This document shows, piece by piece, positions 15,390-24,750 of a stretch of DNA of 64,000 nt (position 1 is its first letter; each line of letters starts with the position of its first letter). This stretch comes from Clostridia bacterium. GTDB taxonomy: Bacteria > Bacillota > Clostridia > Christensenellales > Borkfalkiaceae. The position numbers and the translations under genes were made by a program. The stretch spans positions 43,640-107,639 of the forward strand of contig CAAGME010000043.1 in assembly GCA_900770945.1 (NCBI GenBank), in the 5' to 3' direction. Under the pieces are notes generated by a model. The model was not told the origin of the DNA. It did no database searches and saw only the letters and a list, made by a program, of their open reading frames with translations.

Positions 15390-16571
15390 TTACGCCTTAC
15401 CGCCGTTAATCGTCAACGTATCGGTTGAAAGTACAACGTTTCCGCCGTCTTTCAATTCGGTTACGCTTTTGTTTTTGAAATTCGAGTTGAAGTTTGCGGT
15501 AGCGCGCGCCTCGGTAAAGTAAAGGTTTGCACCTTCCGCAATATCGCTCGTAGTAAGCACAACCGCGCCCGTTTTACTGTTTACCGAAAGCACCTTACAA
15601 TCGGGGGTGCGCAACCAAACCCAATTTGCAAGCACGGTCGGATCGTCGGCGTTAAGTATGTAAGACTTGTTTTCGTCCGTACGGACTGCCACGTCGCCAC
15701 GTTGCGCGGAAAGCGCGAGCATTGCGGCTTGACTGTCAACGACAAAAGTTTCGGTAATCGCGATTGCGGGGAGTAAACTTTCGTCGAGTTTTCCGTCGCT
15801 ACCAAGCACGGGAACGTTGCCCGCCGCCGTACCGACGTTTTTACCCGCCGCTGTTCCCACGTCGCTAATCTTTGAAAGTGTAAGCGAGGGGATAAGGGCG
15901 ACCGCGATTTTTGCGCTTGCGTCAAGCACGGGTACATTGCCCGCCGCCGTTCCCGTATTCTTACTTGCCGCCGTTCCCGCGTCCGAAATTTTGGAAAGGG
16001 TAAGAGCGGGAATATCCGCCGCCGTAAGTTGCGTTGCGCTTGTGATAATACCTTTTGCGTTTACGGTAACTTTGGTATAAGTTCCCGCCGATACGCCGCT
16101 ATTTGCAAGCACGAGGACGTATTCGACGTCGCCGCTACCGTCAAACGTTTTAGAGTTTACGACGACCGCGCCCGAAAACTTAATCGTCCTTGCGGTTTGA
16201 AGTTTAACTGCCTCGTCGGCGAGTGTTGCTTTGTCGATTTTTCCTTGCGAGTCCAAAAGCCCGATCCACGTTGCCGTACTTGCGGTTTTTGCAAAAAGGA
16301 TATAAGCCTTCGTACCCGTCGTGTCAACCCAAAGCGTGCCAATGTCGTAGCCGACGTCGCTCGCGGTGGGGGCGGTGTTTTTGACTTCGACGTTTCCGCC
16401 GAGTCCGTATTTCAACGAGTTGTATGCGGTATTGCCGTCGCCGATCTTAAATTTGCGAGTGTCGGTTTCGACGCCAAGTTCGCCGAGCGTCAAAACGGGG
16501 TTTTTACTCGCCCAATTTGCCGCCGTGTCATTGCGCATAATCAACGTTACGTTGAGTGTTTTGTTTGACAT
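15390..16571 (-). CDS. Phage tail fibre protein
   Basis: 393 residues from the ATG with GGAGG. The start NVTLIMRNDTAANWASKNPV followed by LGELGVETDTRKFKIGDGNT is the common fibre N-terminal motif; the middle contains repeated blocks of the type LSKISDAGTAASKNTGTAAG, VPVLDASAKI and IPSLTLSKISDVGTAAGKN, a repetitive shaft. The C-terminus has ADIAEGANLYFTEARATANF. It is structural, part of the tail tip that carries the receptor-binding module. Confidence 0.85.
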   Translation of the reverse strand: MSNKTLNVTLIMRNDTAANWASKNPVLTLGELGVETDTRKFKIGDGNTAYNSLKYGLGGNVEVKNTAPTASDVGYDIGTLWVDTTGTKAYILFAKTASTATWIGLLDSQGKIDKATLADEAVKLQTARTIKFSGAVVVNSKTFDGSGDVEYVLVLANSGVSAGTYTKVTVNAKGIITSATQLTAADIPALTLSKISDAGTAASKNTGTAAGNVPVLDASAKIAVALIPSLTLSKISDVGTAAGKNVGTAAGNVPVLGSDGKLDESLLPAIAITETFVVDSQAAMLALSAQRGDVAVRTDENKSYILNADDPTVLANWVWLRTPDCKVLSVNSKTGAVVLTTSDIAEGANLYFTEARATANFNSNFKNKSVTELKDGGNVVLSTDTLTINGGKA

Positions 16572-16572
16572 T

Positions 16573-17199
16573 TTAATTACCTCCGTTAGCATTGATAATT
16601 GTTATATCGTCGAGATCAAGCCCGATAATAACGTAATTGTTTATTGCCGTATCGTAGCGGTACGGCGTGTTTGTTGCCGCGTCGATATAGATTACACCGC
16701 CGACTCCGACGTCGGGGAAGTGGGCGCGGTCGATACATTCGGTAACGCCGCCGTCCTTTTGTTCAAGCGCGGTAACGCGGTCGTCAAGGTCTTGCAACTC
16801 GTCGGGGTATTCTTTGGAAATAACCTCGTCGGCGGGGATTTCTAAATCGAAAGTCGCGTTAAAAATTTCCGTTTGCCAAATTATCGTATCGTCGTTTTCC
16901 GCCTTTTGGAAAAGCACTTGCATATCGACGTTGCGTTGCCTTGTAACCTTTTTCGGAAAAACATAAATGAGTCTTACCTTTTCGGGGTCGGTATCGACGT
17001 CGAAAATAAAATGTCGCGTTTTATCGACGAACGTAAAATCGCGGTTGACAATCTTAATAAACGGCGTAAATTCGGCAAGGTTCAAATTGCCTTGTTTCTT
17101 GTCGATTATCATTGTCAAATCGTCGGCAAGGTTATTACCGACAACTCCAATTCGGAAAAATCTTTGTTGCGGGGATTTGCCGCAAAAGGTAAGTTTCAT
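16573..17199 (-). CDS. Baseplate upper-protein-like tail protein
   Basis: 208 residues. The first ~120 residues form a beta-rich domain beginning MKLTFCGKSPQQRFFRIGVV, with FVFP-type strands resembling BppU N-terminal domains of siphoviruses; a helix with DELQDLDDRVTALEQK follows, and the end NTPYRYDTAINNYVIIGLD resembles a carbohydrate/receptor-binding or collar strand. It lies within the tail-tip gene block. Placement is secure, but the exact role is inferred. Confidence 0.65.
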   Translation of the reverse strand: MKLTFCGKSPQQRFFRIGVVGNNLADDLTMIIDKKQGNLNLAEFTPFIKIVNRDFTFVDKTRHFIFDVDTDPEKVRLIYVFPKKVTRQRNVDMQVLFQKAENDDTIIWQTEIFNATFDLEIPADEVISKEYPDELQDLDDRVTALEQKDGGVTECIDRAHFPDVGVGGVIYIDAATNTPYRYDTAINNYVIIGLDLDDITIINANGGN

Positions 17200-17213
17200 T
17201 GCAAGCCCTCCTT

Positions 17214-18365
17214 CTATGCCTCGCCGCCGCTGAAAATGATTGTATCGTTTTCGTCGATCAATCCGCCGCCCTCGAAAGTTGCTTGCGGTGTTCCGTTAAG
17301 TGTAACGGTTGTACCTTGTTTCGTTCCGATTTGCTGTTCGAGGTCATTTACTTTTTGCTCGACTTGCGTTTTTGTGGTACTTGCAAGGTTTGCCGCGTCG
17401 CTTGCGGTTTGTTTTGCCTCGTTCGCGGCTGATACCGCATTGTCGGACTTTGTGTTTGCCGCACTTGCAACTTCGGTTGCGCTATCCGCTTTTGTATCCG
17501 CGCCGTTTGCGGTTTCGATTGCCGTTTCCGCTTTGCTGACGGCGTCCTCGGCTTTGGTTTTTGCGCCGTTCGCCGTAGTAACCGCACCCGCCGCCACCGT
17601 TTCGGCGTTTCCCGCTTTTGTATCCGCGCTTTCGGCAATACCTTTGACCGTTTCGGCGGTGGTCTTTGCGCCGTTCGCTGTTTCGACTGCATTATCGGAT
17701 TTTGTATTCGCGGCGTTTGCCGCGCTGACGGCGTTTGTTGCTTTCGATACTGCGTCCGTTGCCTTTGCGACTGCGTCGTCGGACTTTGTGTTTGCCGCAT
17801 TTGCCGCTGAAATAGCGGTGTTTGCCGCCGCGACTGCGCTTGCGGCTTTTTCGAGTGCCTCGTCAACGATTGTTTTAATCGTTGCATAGTCGGCAACGGG
17901 GTTTATCAACTTTTTAAGATTGACGATCGACGTACCCGAAATTTCAAACGAATACAACGGGAGTTCGTAAGCCGTGTTGACATTGTCTGCGGTCGCCGCG
18001 TAGGTGTCGTTTTGTTCGAGCGTTATCGCCTCGTAAGTACGATTGACAACCGCTAAAAGACTACAATTTGCGTCGTCCGACGGGTGGTACGTTTCGATAC
18101 GCGCCACAACGTAACCGACAAAGCCGTCAAAAATTTGCGGGGCGACTAATTCCGCCGCCGTGATTTCGCACATACGACCTTGCACCAAAAACGCGCCCGT
18201 GCCGATTTGTATTTTTTGACCGACGATTTGCGCGGCAAGTTCGTTGCCGTAACCCTTGTAATATCCGTTTGCTTTGCTTTGGTCTATAAAACGCGAGCGT
18301 ACTTCAAGCGCGTACAAATTCGCGTTGAAATTAAAACAACCTTGAAACGTTACGGGTTTTATCAT
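17214..18365 (-). CDS. Baseplate/tail-tip protein with long alanine-rich coiled coil
   Basis: 383 residues. The N-terminal 165 residues form a globular domain (MIKPVTFQGCFNFNANLYA; VVARIETYHPSDDANCS). From about 170 to 345 there is a repetitive alanine-rich coiled coil with recurrent AANAANTKSDNAVETANGAK-type units, then a short C-terminal beta segment ending IIFSGGEA. The repeat is also visible in DNA and probably expands and shrinks by recombination. It likely forms the rod linking baseplate to fibres. Confidence 0.75.
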   Translation of the reverse strand: MIKPVTFQGCFNFNANLYALEVRSRFIDQSKANGYYKGYGNELAAQIVGQKIQIGTGAFLVQGRMCEITAAELVAPQIFDGFVGYVVARIETYHPSDDANCSLLAVVNRTYEAITLEQNDTYAATADNVNTAYELPLYSFEISGTSIVNLKKLINPVADYATIKTIVDEALEKAASAVAAANTAISAANAANTKSDDAVAKATDAVSKATNAVSAANAANTKSDNAVETANGAKTTAETVKGIAESADTKAGNAETVAAGAVTTANGAKTKAEDAVSKAETAIETANGADTKADSATEVASAANTKSDNAVSAANEAKQTASDAANLASTTKTQVEQKVNDLEQQIGTKQGTTVTLNGTPQATFEGGGLIDENDTIIFSGGEA

Positions 18366-18375
18366 TGCTGACCTC

Positions 18376-19554
18376 CTAATTTTTGATAACTTCGGTCAAA
18401 AGTATTTTCTTAAAACCGAGTTTGATTTTTGTATTTTTGCCGTCGCCGTCGAGCGTGATTATTTTCTCGCTTATGGGCAACGTCTTAAATAACTTACCGT
18501 CGTAATAAAGGGCAACCTTCGTATAAAGTCGGTAACCCGAAAAGTCTATCGGGTCAATCGTTTTGTTGTTGTCGATAATGATATTATCAACGTATCGCGC
18601 GTTAGCGAGTTCGTAAACCGCGTTAAACTGTGCGTCCGCTAAATATTCCGACTCATAATACTTTGCCTTTACGGGGTAGAGCCGCCCGTCGATATTCCCG
18701 TTCTCGTTCGATTGTACAATGTTGTTGTTTTTATCGCGGTAATAATAGACGGTTGCAATAGTGGAGGGGCGGGGCTGATATTTCGGGATATAAACGGGGT
18801 TTCCGTCTTTATCGGTAACGGGATCGCCGTTTGCGTCCGTCTTTTGCGTTGTGGTATAAATGATATTGCCGTCCGCGTCCGTTTCGGGCGTTTCGACGTT
18901 GTATTTGATAGTTGCAACCGTTTTGTTTGTCGTTGTCGAAGTCGTGGTTAGTTCGTGGATAAAGTCGCGTAAATCGACGCTTACGGCGTCCGTACACTTA
19001 ACGAACGTAAAGACAATTTTTCCCGACGCGATGTCGTAGTAACTTTCGATATTGTACTCGTAGTATTTCAAGTAACATTTCAAGAATTTGTACGCATTGA
19101 CAAATTGATATGTACCCGCATAACTGCCGTACGTTGTCGTCGTGTCGGTGTTATCGGTCGGGATATTGACAACAACGGGGATTTTATTTACTGCCGTATC
19201 TTTGCCGTCAAAGACTTGCGTTTTTACCTTTGTAAAGATAGCCGACAACCGCCCGTCAAAACTGCCGTCGGCGGTGTAGTCGAGTAATATTTCGGTATCC
19301 CAAAGGGTTTTGAAGTCAAGCCCTTTGACGGTGCGTTTATTGTATTCGGGCTTTATTTCGTCGGCAAAGCAAGCGTACTCGTAATTTCCGCGGTCGTCGT
19401 TAAGCACGGCGATTTTTGCGTCGTTTATATCAACGTCGCAAACGCCCTCGGCGGAAAACGAGTCGTTGTCGTAAACGCGGGTCGTTAAATCGTACGTCGC
19501 GTTGTCAACGTTCGTAATATGCTTTTTGTTTTCGTCGTATATTGCGATATACAC
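18376..19554 (-). CDS. Tail-associated (Tal/baseplate hub-like) protein
   Basis: 392 residues following the distal-tail gene, the usual place for the hub protein. The start MYIAIYDENKKHITNVDNAT and the early segments resemble siphovirus Tal/Prophage tail endopeptidase N-domains. A repeat-like acidic loop (DADGNIIYTTTQKTDANGDP then VTDKDGNPVYIPKYQ) lies near 235-265. No peptidoglycan hydrolase domain is seen at the C-terminus, unlike many Tal proteins. Confidence 0.65.
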   Translation of the reverse strand: MYIAIYDENKKHITNVDNATYDLTTRVYDNDSFSAEGVCDVDINDAKIAVLNDDRGNYEYACFADEIKPEYNKRTVKGLDFKTLWDTEILLDYTADGSFDGRLSAIFTKVKTQVFDGKDTAVNKIPVVVNIPTDNTDTTTTYGSYAGTYQFVNAYKFLKCYLKYYEYNIESYYDIASGKIVFTFVKCTDAVSVDLRDFIHELTTTSTTTNKTVATIKYNVETPETDADGNIIYTTTQKTDANGDPVTDKDGNPVYIPKYQPRPSTIATVYYYRDKNNNIVQSNENGNIDGRLYPVKAKYYESEYLADAQFNAVYELANARYVDNIIIDNNKTIDPIDFSGYRLYTKVALYYDGKLFKTLPISEKIITLDGDGKNTKIKLGFKKILLTEVIKN

Positions 19555-19569
19555 GCCCGCCGCCTCCTT

Positions 19570-20421
19570 TTAGTCGAATAAATAACGTTTGATTGATACT
19601 TCGATTGCGCCGTCGTCGTCCGCGGCCATATTTGCGCCGATAAAATATTCGCCTTGCGGCAAGTATAAAAACGATTGTTTCGTTTTGTCGGTCAAACCGT
19701 AACCGTTTGTCGATACACCGTCCGTCGTAACCGTGATTTTTTTTGTCGTCGGCTCGATTAAAATTTCCGTGCCGTCGGCGTTGTTTGTGGAAAGCGCGAT
19801 TTCTTCGATTGTCTTACCGTCAAGAGATTGTAAGTAAAGACGTATATTGTTCGCTATCGCGCCCGTAATGCGTATTGTGATAGGTGCGTCAACAAAAAAC
19901 GAGTTTGTGATTTTGTACTTTGACTTAAACACGCGCCCCGCAAATCCGAACGGAAAACCGAGCGGGAATTTTGTATCTTCGGCGCGGGTCGATTTCAAAG
20001 CAAAAGACTCCTCGACGCGTTCATACCAATATGTTTGACGTTCAAAAGAAAACGTTTCGACAAATAAACCTTCTTCGTTTATTTCCGATTTCGGCGCACT
20101 TTTCAAAACAACGTCGCAATATTTATCGGTAATGCCGTCGTCATACTCAAACAAAAATATCGACGTGCCGCACTCCGCGAGAAAACGAAGTAATGCTTTG
20201 TAATTGCTGTATCCGTTCGATCCGTCCGCGTTGAAATAAATCGAAAGGGTTATCGGGTCAAATTCGGGCGTAACGTTTGTAAGGTGTTTGCCTTTTTCGC
20301 TTTCCTTGTAAGACAACGAAAAGTTGTTGCCGAGTCCTTGCGGCTCGGCGGCAAGCGCGGTTTCGCCGTTCAAGTCAAACGAATTTGATTTGTCGTAGGT
20401 GTGTAGAATAAACCGCCTCAT
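19570..20421 (-). CDS. Distal tail protein (Dit-like)
   Basis: 283 residues. It lies directly after the tape measure gene, its ATG overlapping the tape-measure stop region at 20421. The N-terminal half (FSLSYKESEKGKHLT; KALLRFLAECGTSIFLFEYD) has the belt-domain pattern of Dit proteins and the C-terminal half (ITNSFFVDAPITIRITGAI) the galectin-like domain. It should form the hexameric hub joining tail tube to baseplate. Confidence 0.7.
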   Translation of the reverse strand: MRRFILHTYDKSNSFDLNGETALAAEPQGLGNNFSLSYKESEKGKHLTNVTPEFDPITLSIYFNADGSNGYSNYKALLRFLAECGTSIFLFEYDDGITDKYCDVVLKSAPKSEINEEGLFVETFSFERQTYWYERVEESFALKSTRAEDTKFPLGFPFGFAGRVFKSKYKITNSFFVDAPITIRITGAIANNIRLYLQSLDGKTIEEIALSTNNADGTEILIEPTTKKITVTTDGVSTNGYGLTDKTKQSFLYLPQGEYFIGANMAADDDGAIEVSIKRYLFD

Positions 20422-22592
20422 TACATAGCCTCCGCAAGTTTCATATTGATTTCACGGACGAGTTTATCGGTATCGACTTCCGCCGCGTAGTTTTGTATCG
20501 TAACCGTAATATTTTGCGTTGTGTTTTTCGTGCTGTTGTCGTAGTTGTAAATATCGCCCGACGTTCCCGTGCCGTTGCCGTTGTCGTAAACCGTGCCGCC
20601 GTTGCCGCCGTTGTCTTTCGGTTGCGTCGGGGCGGTACTGTCAATAATAGCGTTGACGTCGTCCATATCCTTGATTTCCGACGTATCAATGCGGAGTTTT
20701 ACTTCCGCGATACGGTCGATATGCACACCGAGCCAACCCAAAGACGAATTGACGCCGTCAATAAGTTTGTTAATTATGCCGATAACGAAGTTTACGGCGT
20801 CCTCGACAACACCTACAACGATATTGATAATCTTTACAACGCCGCTAAAAATCTTTGTAACGACGTTGCCGAAAATCTTAAATATCGGAGCAAGCCAACC
20901 GAGCAACGTGCCGAGCATTTGCAAAGGCACTTGCAAGGCTTGTAAAACGACTTTTAAGGGGATAAGGGCAACCGATAAAAGCGGTTGTAAAATACCGAAT
21001 AACGCTTGTATTGCAACTTGTATCGGCGTCAATATCATTTCGACAACCGACATAAGCATATCAAGCAACGGCGAAATAATATCGAATATCGCTTGTATAA
21101 TGCCGATAACGGGTTGTAACGCCTCGGATATAATGTTTATCGCCACCGCAAGCACGCCGCCGACAAGGTCGATTATCGGTTGCAAAACTTGCATTATCAA
21201 ATCAAGTACTTGCATTACTGCGTCGAGCGCGGGTTGCAACGCCTCGCCGAGCGTAGATACAAGGTTGTTTATCGAGTCGCGGAACGCCTCGCACCGCGTG
21301 TAAAGCAACAACAAAATTGCCGCAATAACCGCGATAATGAGTATAATCGGGTTAGCCGCAAGCGCGGACAAACCCGCTTGCAATGCGGGGATAAGTTTTA
21401 TAATACCGCCGATAGCCGATACCACTTTACCGATACCGAGCGCAAGTGGGGCAAGTGCCGCCACCACGAGCAATACTTTTGCCGCAAACGCTTGTTGTTC
21501 TATCGTAAGGGAGTTAAACCATTCGGCGAGTTTTTGCAGTTTCGGAATAAGCGACGTATTGATTATTTCGGCAACGCGTTGCAATAGCGGGGCGAAAGAC
21601 GCGCCGATTTGCAAGCATACGTTTTTTAAGGACTCTTTCAACAAATAGATCGTGTCGTCAAGTTTTGCAAGAGCGGCGACTTGTTCGTTTGAAAGTGCGC
21701 CGATTGTTTCAAATTCCGACTTAAATTGATTGATCGCGTCCGTTCCCGCGTTAAGGTACGGCAACATTTGATTTGCGATTTTATCGCCGAAAATTTCGTT
21801 TGCGTAAGCCGTTTGCAACGTTTTATCTTCCATATTTGAAAGAGCGTCGATAATGCCGTCAAACATTGCCTCTTTGCTGTCGAAATTTTCCACGCGTAAG
21901 CCGAGCGATTGCAAGGCTTTTGACGCGTTGTTGATTGTTCCTGCCGATAAATCGACAATCGCCGCACGGGCTTTTATGAGTGCTTTCTCGAACGTATCCC
22001 ACTCAACGCCCGCTTGCGCCGTAACGTATTGATATTCTTGTACTTTTTCGGCGGAAATACCGAGCCGCAAAGACAAATCGTCAAGTTCCGCTCCCGTAGC
22101 CGCCGTTTTTACGCCGAGCGTTGCCGCCGCCGTTCCCGCGGCAAGTGCCGCCGCCGAAAAGGGAGCAAGGGTTTTTCCAACGTTTGATATAGCGTCGCCG
22201 ACTTTTGTTACGCGCGCCGAAATCGCGTCAAACTTGATTTGATTGATTTTTTCAAGTTGCTTTTCGAGTTGTTGCGCTTGTAGTTCGGTTTTCGCGAGTT
22301 CCGCTTTAAGTTTGCGATATTGATCGGTGTCAATATTTCCCGTGTTTTCCAAATAGTCTAAACGGCGACGCAATGCGTCCGCATTTGCCGCCGTTTGGTC
22401 TATCGCGTTTTGTGCCACCTTTTGCGCGCGGGCGAATTTATCCGAGTCAAATTCGAGTTCGAGGCTCTTTTGCAATGCGTTTAATTCGGTTTGCGACTGT
22501 TGCGCCGCTTTCCGCATAGACGACATTTCTTTGTTGAAAGACGACGCGTCCGCGCTGATTTCAACGGTTAAGCCTCTAATACTTTCCGCCAT
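20421..22592 (-). CDS. Tail tape measure protein
   Basis: 723 residues. The N-terminus is coiled coil (FNKEMSSMRKAAQQSQTELN), followed by the phage tail tape-measure core (VEWDTFEKALIKARAAIVDL, NEIFGDKIANQMLPYLNAGT) and then long hydrophobic stretches (about 385-600) rich in I, V, L with regular Q-P spacing (LQPIIDLVGGVLAVAINII). The C-terminus is Gly/Thr/Asn-rich. Its length implies a tail of roughly 100 nm. It sits between the tail chaperones and Dit, as usual for siphoviruses. Confidence 0.93.
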   Translation of the reverse strand: MAESIRGLTVEISADASSFNKEMSSMRKAAQQSQTELNALQKSLELEFDSDKFARAQKVAQNAIDQTAANADALRRRLDYLENTGNIDTDQYRKLKAELAKTELQAQQLEKQLEKINQIKFDAISARVTKVGDAISNVGKTLAPFSAAALAAGTAAATLGVKTAATGAELDDLSLRLGISAEKVQEYQYVTAQAGVEWDTFEKALIKARAAIVDLSAGTINNASKALQSLGLRVENFDSKEAMFDGIIDALSNMEDKTLQTAYANEIFGDKIANQMLPYLNAGTDAINQFKSEFETIGALSNEQVAALAKLDDTIYLLKESLKNVCLQIGASFAPLLQRVAEIINTSLIPKLQKLAEWFNSLTIEQQAFAAKVLLVVAALAPLALGIGKVVSAIGGIIKLIPALQAGLSALAANPIILIIAVIAAILLLLYTRCEAFRDSINNLVSTLGEALQPALDAVMQVLDLIMQVLQPIIDLVGGVLAVAINIISEALQPVIGIIQAIFDIISPLLDMLMSVVEMILTPIQVAIQALFGILQPLLSVALIPLKVVLQALQVPLQMLGTLLGWLAPIFKIFGNVVTKIFSGVVKIINIVVGVVEDAVNFVIGIINKLIDGVNSSLGWLGVHIDRIAEVKLRIDTSEIKDMDDVNAIIDSTAPTQPKDNGGNGGTVYDNGNGTGTSGDIYNYDNSTKNTTQNITVTIQNYAAEVDTDKLVREINMKLAEAM

Positions 22593-23303
22593 TTGCCGAG
22601 CCTCCTTTTAAGAATTTGACCGCGTCGCTTTGTGATACGTCGCGCACGGTAGTATTTGTTTCTTTTGCCTTCGCCGCCCGCATTTGTCGGATCATTTGCT
22701 TTAAGTTCGCAATATCAATCGACATAATCAAAACGTAAAGGTCGTTAAAATGTGAGTTGCGTATAAACACGTCTTGTATTTTGTGTTCGACGCACTTTTG
22801 CATTATCGTTATGTATCGCGGCACGGGTAGGGTTTTATTTTGGTTGTCGGCGGACGGTTCAAGCCGTTTGTAAATCGCCAACAACCGCATAAATTCCTCG
22901 CCGTGCGTTACAAGTTTTTTGAGTTTGCCGTTGCCCCTTGAAGTGCAATTTCAAAAACGTATTTAATTTTGTCGGTAAGGGCGGTAAGATACTCGCCGTC
23001 CGCCAAATCAAACAACTTCAAAAACGACTTGTAATCGGGGAGTTTGTCGCTGTCTATAAAGCAATAGAGGGCTTTTAGATTTGACAAAATGTGCGCTTTG
23101 CTATCGGCAAGCCCCGCTTTGCCGATACGTTCAACGTAGGCAAAGAGTGTTTCCGTTTTTGCTTGCGCGGGAAAGTTAGACTCCCAACGTTCCTCGGCAA
23201 ACAACGACGTATCAATACCGATTTCAATTTCGCTTTTATTGACGACGAGTTTTCCGTCGCCGTCAATTTCTTTTTCAAGTAAGGGTAATTTCGTTTTTAT
23301 CAC
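22576..23303 (-). CDS. Tail assembly chaperones G and GT, joined by -1 frameshift
   Basis: The upstream frame (23303 to stop at 22908; GTG start with GGAGGG) makes a 131-residue chaperone G beginning IKTKLPLLEKEIDGDGKLVV. Just before its stop is A AAA AAC in the correct phase; slipping back one base there enters the frame of the downstream ORF (ATG 22890, stop 22576), adding a 110-residue T domain (KRLEPSADNQNKTLPVP...). The position between major tail protein and tape measure, and the G/GT arrangement, are the standard siphovirus design. These proteins help load tube subunits around the tape measure and are absent from virions. Confidence 0.88.
22914..22920 (-). promoter_or_regulatory. Programmed -1 ribosomal frameshift site A AAA AAC
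   Basis: On the minus strand the codons read TCA AAA AAC TTG TAA. The heptamer AAAAAAC is a canonical X XXY YYZ slippery site in the right phase, two codons before the G stop, and the -1 frame is open without a break into the T-domain ORF. Confidence 0.85.
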
Positions 23304-23323
23304 TTTTCAAGCCCTCCGCGCTT

Positions 23324-23938
23324 TTATTCCGCCATAGTCGGCAAAACGACTTCTTCGCCGAACGTATCGAAATCGGTATCGTCGGGGGTAACGGTCATTT
23401 GCCAAACAATAACTTCGTTTCCCTTGTCGTCGAGATACTTTTGACCGTTTGCCGCCAAAAGCGGAGTACCGCCGATTTCGAGTGCGGTGTCGAAAGACGA
23501 CTCGTTAATATCGTCGGTAGTTTGGTCGAAAGACTCGGCGGGGCGGGTGGACGTTACGCCGTAAAGCATAGTTTTTGCAAGCACGGTTGCGCCGTCCTCG
23601 TCAATGCCGCACGTTTCAAAGTAAATAACGTGCGAAATATTTTTGACTTGCTTAATATCTGCAAGCCCTTGTTTCGTCTTGATTTTGCGACCCATTGCGA
23701 CTTCGTACGCGTCGCAAACGTTGTTTTGAGTAAGCGTCGCCGTCTTTCCTTTTTCGTTTACGATATGGACGATACGGCGTCCGTCGCCGTAAATCTTCTT
23801 TACGGACGAGTCGTTTTCAAGCGCAAGTTTCATTGACGTTCCCATATCTTGAAACGCCCCGAAAGAGCCTTGCGCGGTGGGTACTGCGTACTTCACGTTT
23901 TGCACGTTGAAACGTACAAGAGTTTTTTTATTTGCCAT
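23324..23938 (-). CDS. Major tail (tube) protein
   Basis: 204 residues from the ATG with GGAGG; the upstream part of the frame is not needed. It begins MANKKTLVRFNVQNVKYAVP, contains the pattern of phi13-type major tail proteins (VKKIYGDGRRIVHIVNEKGK; VIYFETCGIDEDGATV) and ends FDTFGEEVVLPTMAE. Its position after the HK97 gp10-like gene and before the chaperones fits. The start overlaps the end of the upstream gene by 11 bases. Confidence 0.85.
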   Translation of the reverse strand: MANKKTLVRFNVQNVKYAVPTAQGSFGAFQDMGTSMKLALENDSSVKKIYGDGRRIVHIVNEKGKTATLTQNNVCDAYEVAMGRKIKTKQGLADIKQVKNISHVIYFETCGIDEDGATVLAKTMLYGVTSTRPAESFDQTTDDINESSFDTALEIGGTPLLAANGQKYLDDKGNEVIVWQMTVTPDDTDFDTFGEEVVLPTMAE

Positions 23939-24344
23939 TGTTAGATCCTCCGTTTTGGATAGTTTTTTTGATTGCGTCAAAGACTTGCGGCTCGGTACTA
24001 TCAAAGCACCGACGAATAAAGCCCGCGTGCGGCGATTTTTCGGCGTATTCCAACACGTTTGAAAGCGGTATATTTTCTTTACCGCCGCCGTTTACCGTCT
24101 TTGTGTTGCCGACGTATCGGCGATCTTTGTATTTTGTTTTGATTTCCCAAGAGTCCGCCATTCCGCCCGTATCGCGCGGGGTTGCTTGTTCAACGGCTGA
24201 TTTGAAAACTTCCGCGCCCGCTTGTACGGCGTTTTGTCTTACGTCGAACGACGAGCGTTGAAAGTCCGTCAAAATTTCCGTCAATGCGTCGGGCATATCT
24301 TCGAGCGCGATTTTGCCCGTCGATATGTTTTTCGTTTTAGCCAT
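23928..24344 (-). CDS. HK97 gp10-like tail completion protein
   Basis: 138 residues. The region AGAEVFKSAVEQATPRDTGG followed by MADSWEIKTKY is the HK97-gp10/tail-completion signature, and LEYAEKSPHAGFIRRCFDST is the conserved second half. It should sit at the head-tail junction. It overlaps its neighbours on both sides by a few bases, consistent with translational coupling. Confidence 0.85.
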   Translation of the reverse strand: MAKTKNISTGKIALEDMPDALTEILTDFQRSSFDVRQNAVQAGAEVFKSAVEQATPRDTGGMADSWEIKTKYKDRRYVGNTKTVNGGGKENIPLSNVLEYAEKSPHAGFIRRCFDSTEPQVFDAIKKTIQNGGSNNGK

Positions 24345-24750
24345 TGTCCGCCACCTCAAAATAAACAAACTCGACGTTAAGTCCTCGATACGGATTGTCT
24401 ATATCGGCAATATCGCTTGCGTCATTTGCAAGTCGAAAGCGTTTGTTACTCAAAACCGCGTTTTTGACCGCTTGCAAGCGTGCTTGCGCGTCCGTATAGC
24501 GCGGGTCGGTCTTTTCGTACGAGTAGTAGTAATTGACGTCGATATACACGCGGGAAAGCGTACAAGCACCGTCGCCGAAAGTGTGCGGGCGGTTGCTTAC
24601 AACACGAAAAACAACGTACTCGTCCTTATTGACTGCCACGTCGGAATTTTCGATATAATCCGCGTCCACTCTTCGCAAGTGGTTTGACAATACGCCGTAG
24701 GGGAGTAGTGTATCGTCAAGGATTTTTTGTATAACCGTCCTAACGTCCAT
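24337..24750 (-). CDS. Tail terminator/neck-type protein
   Basis: 137 residues, starting MDVRTVIQKILDDTLLPYGV. The pattern (early helix, then DEYVVFRVVSNRP and a later strand LNVEFVYFEVAD) resembles DUF3168-like minor tail/tail-terminator proteins, and it occupies that gene position. Assignment is by context and weak pattern. Confidence 0.65.
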   Translation of the reverse strand: MDVRTVIQKILDDTLLPYGVLSNHLRRVDADYIENSDVAVNKDEYVVFRVVSNRPHTFGDGACTLSRVYIDVNYYYSYEKTDPRYTDAQARLQAVKNAVLSNKRFRLANDASDIADIDNPYRGLNVEFVYFEVADNG

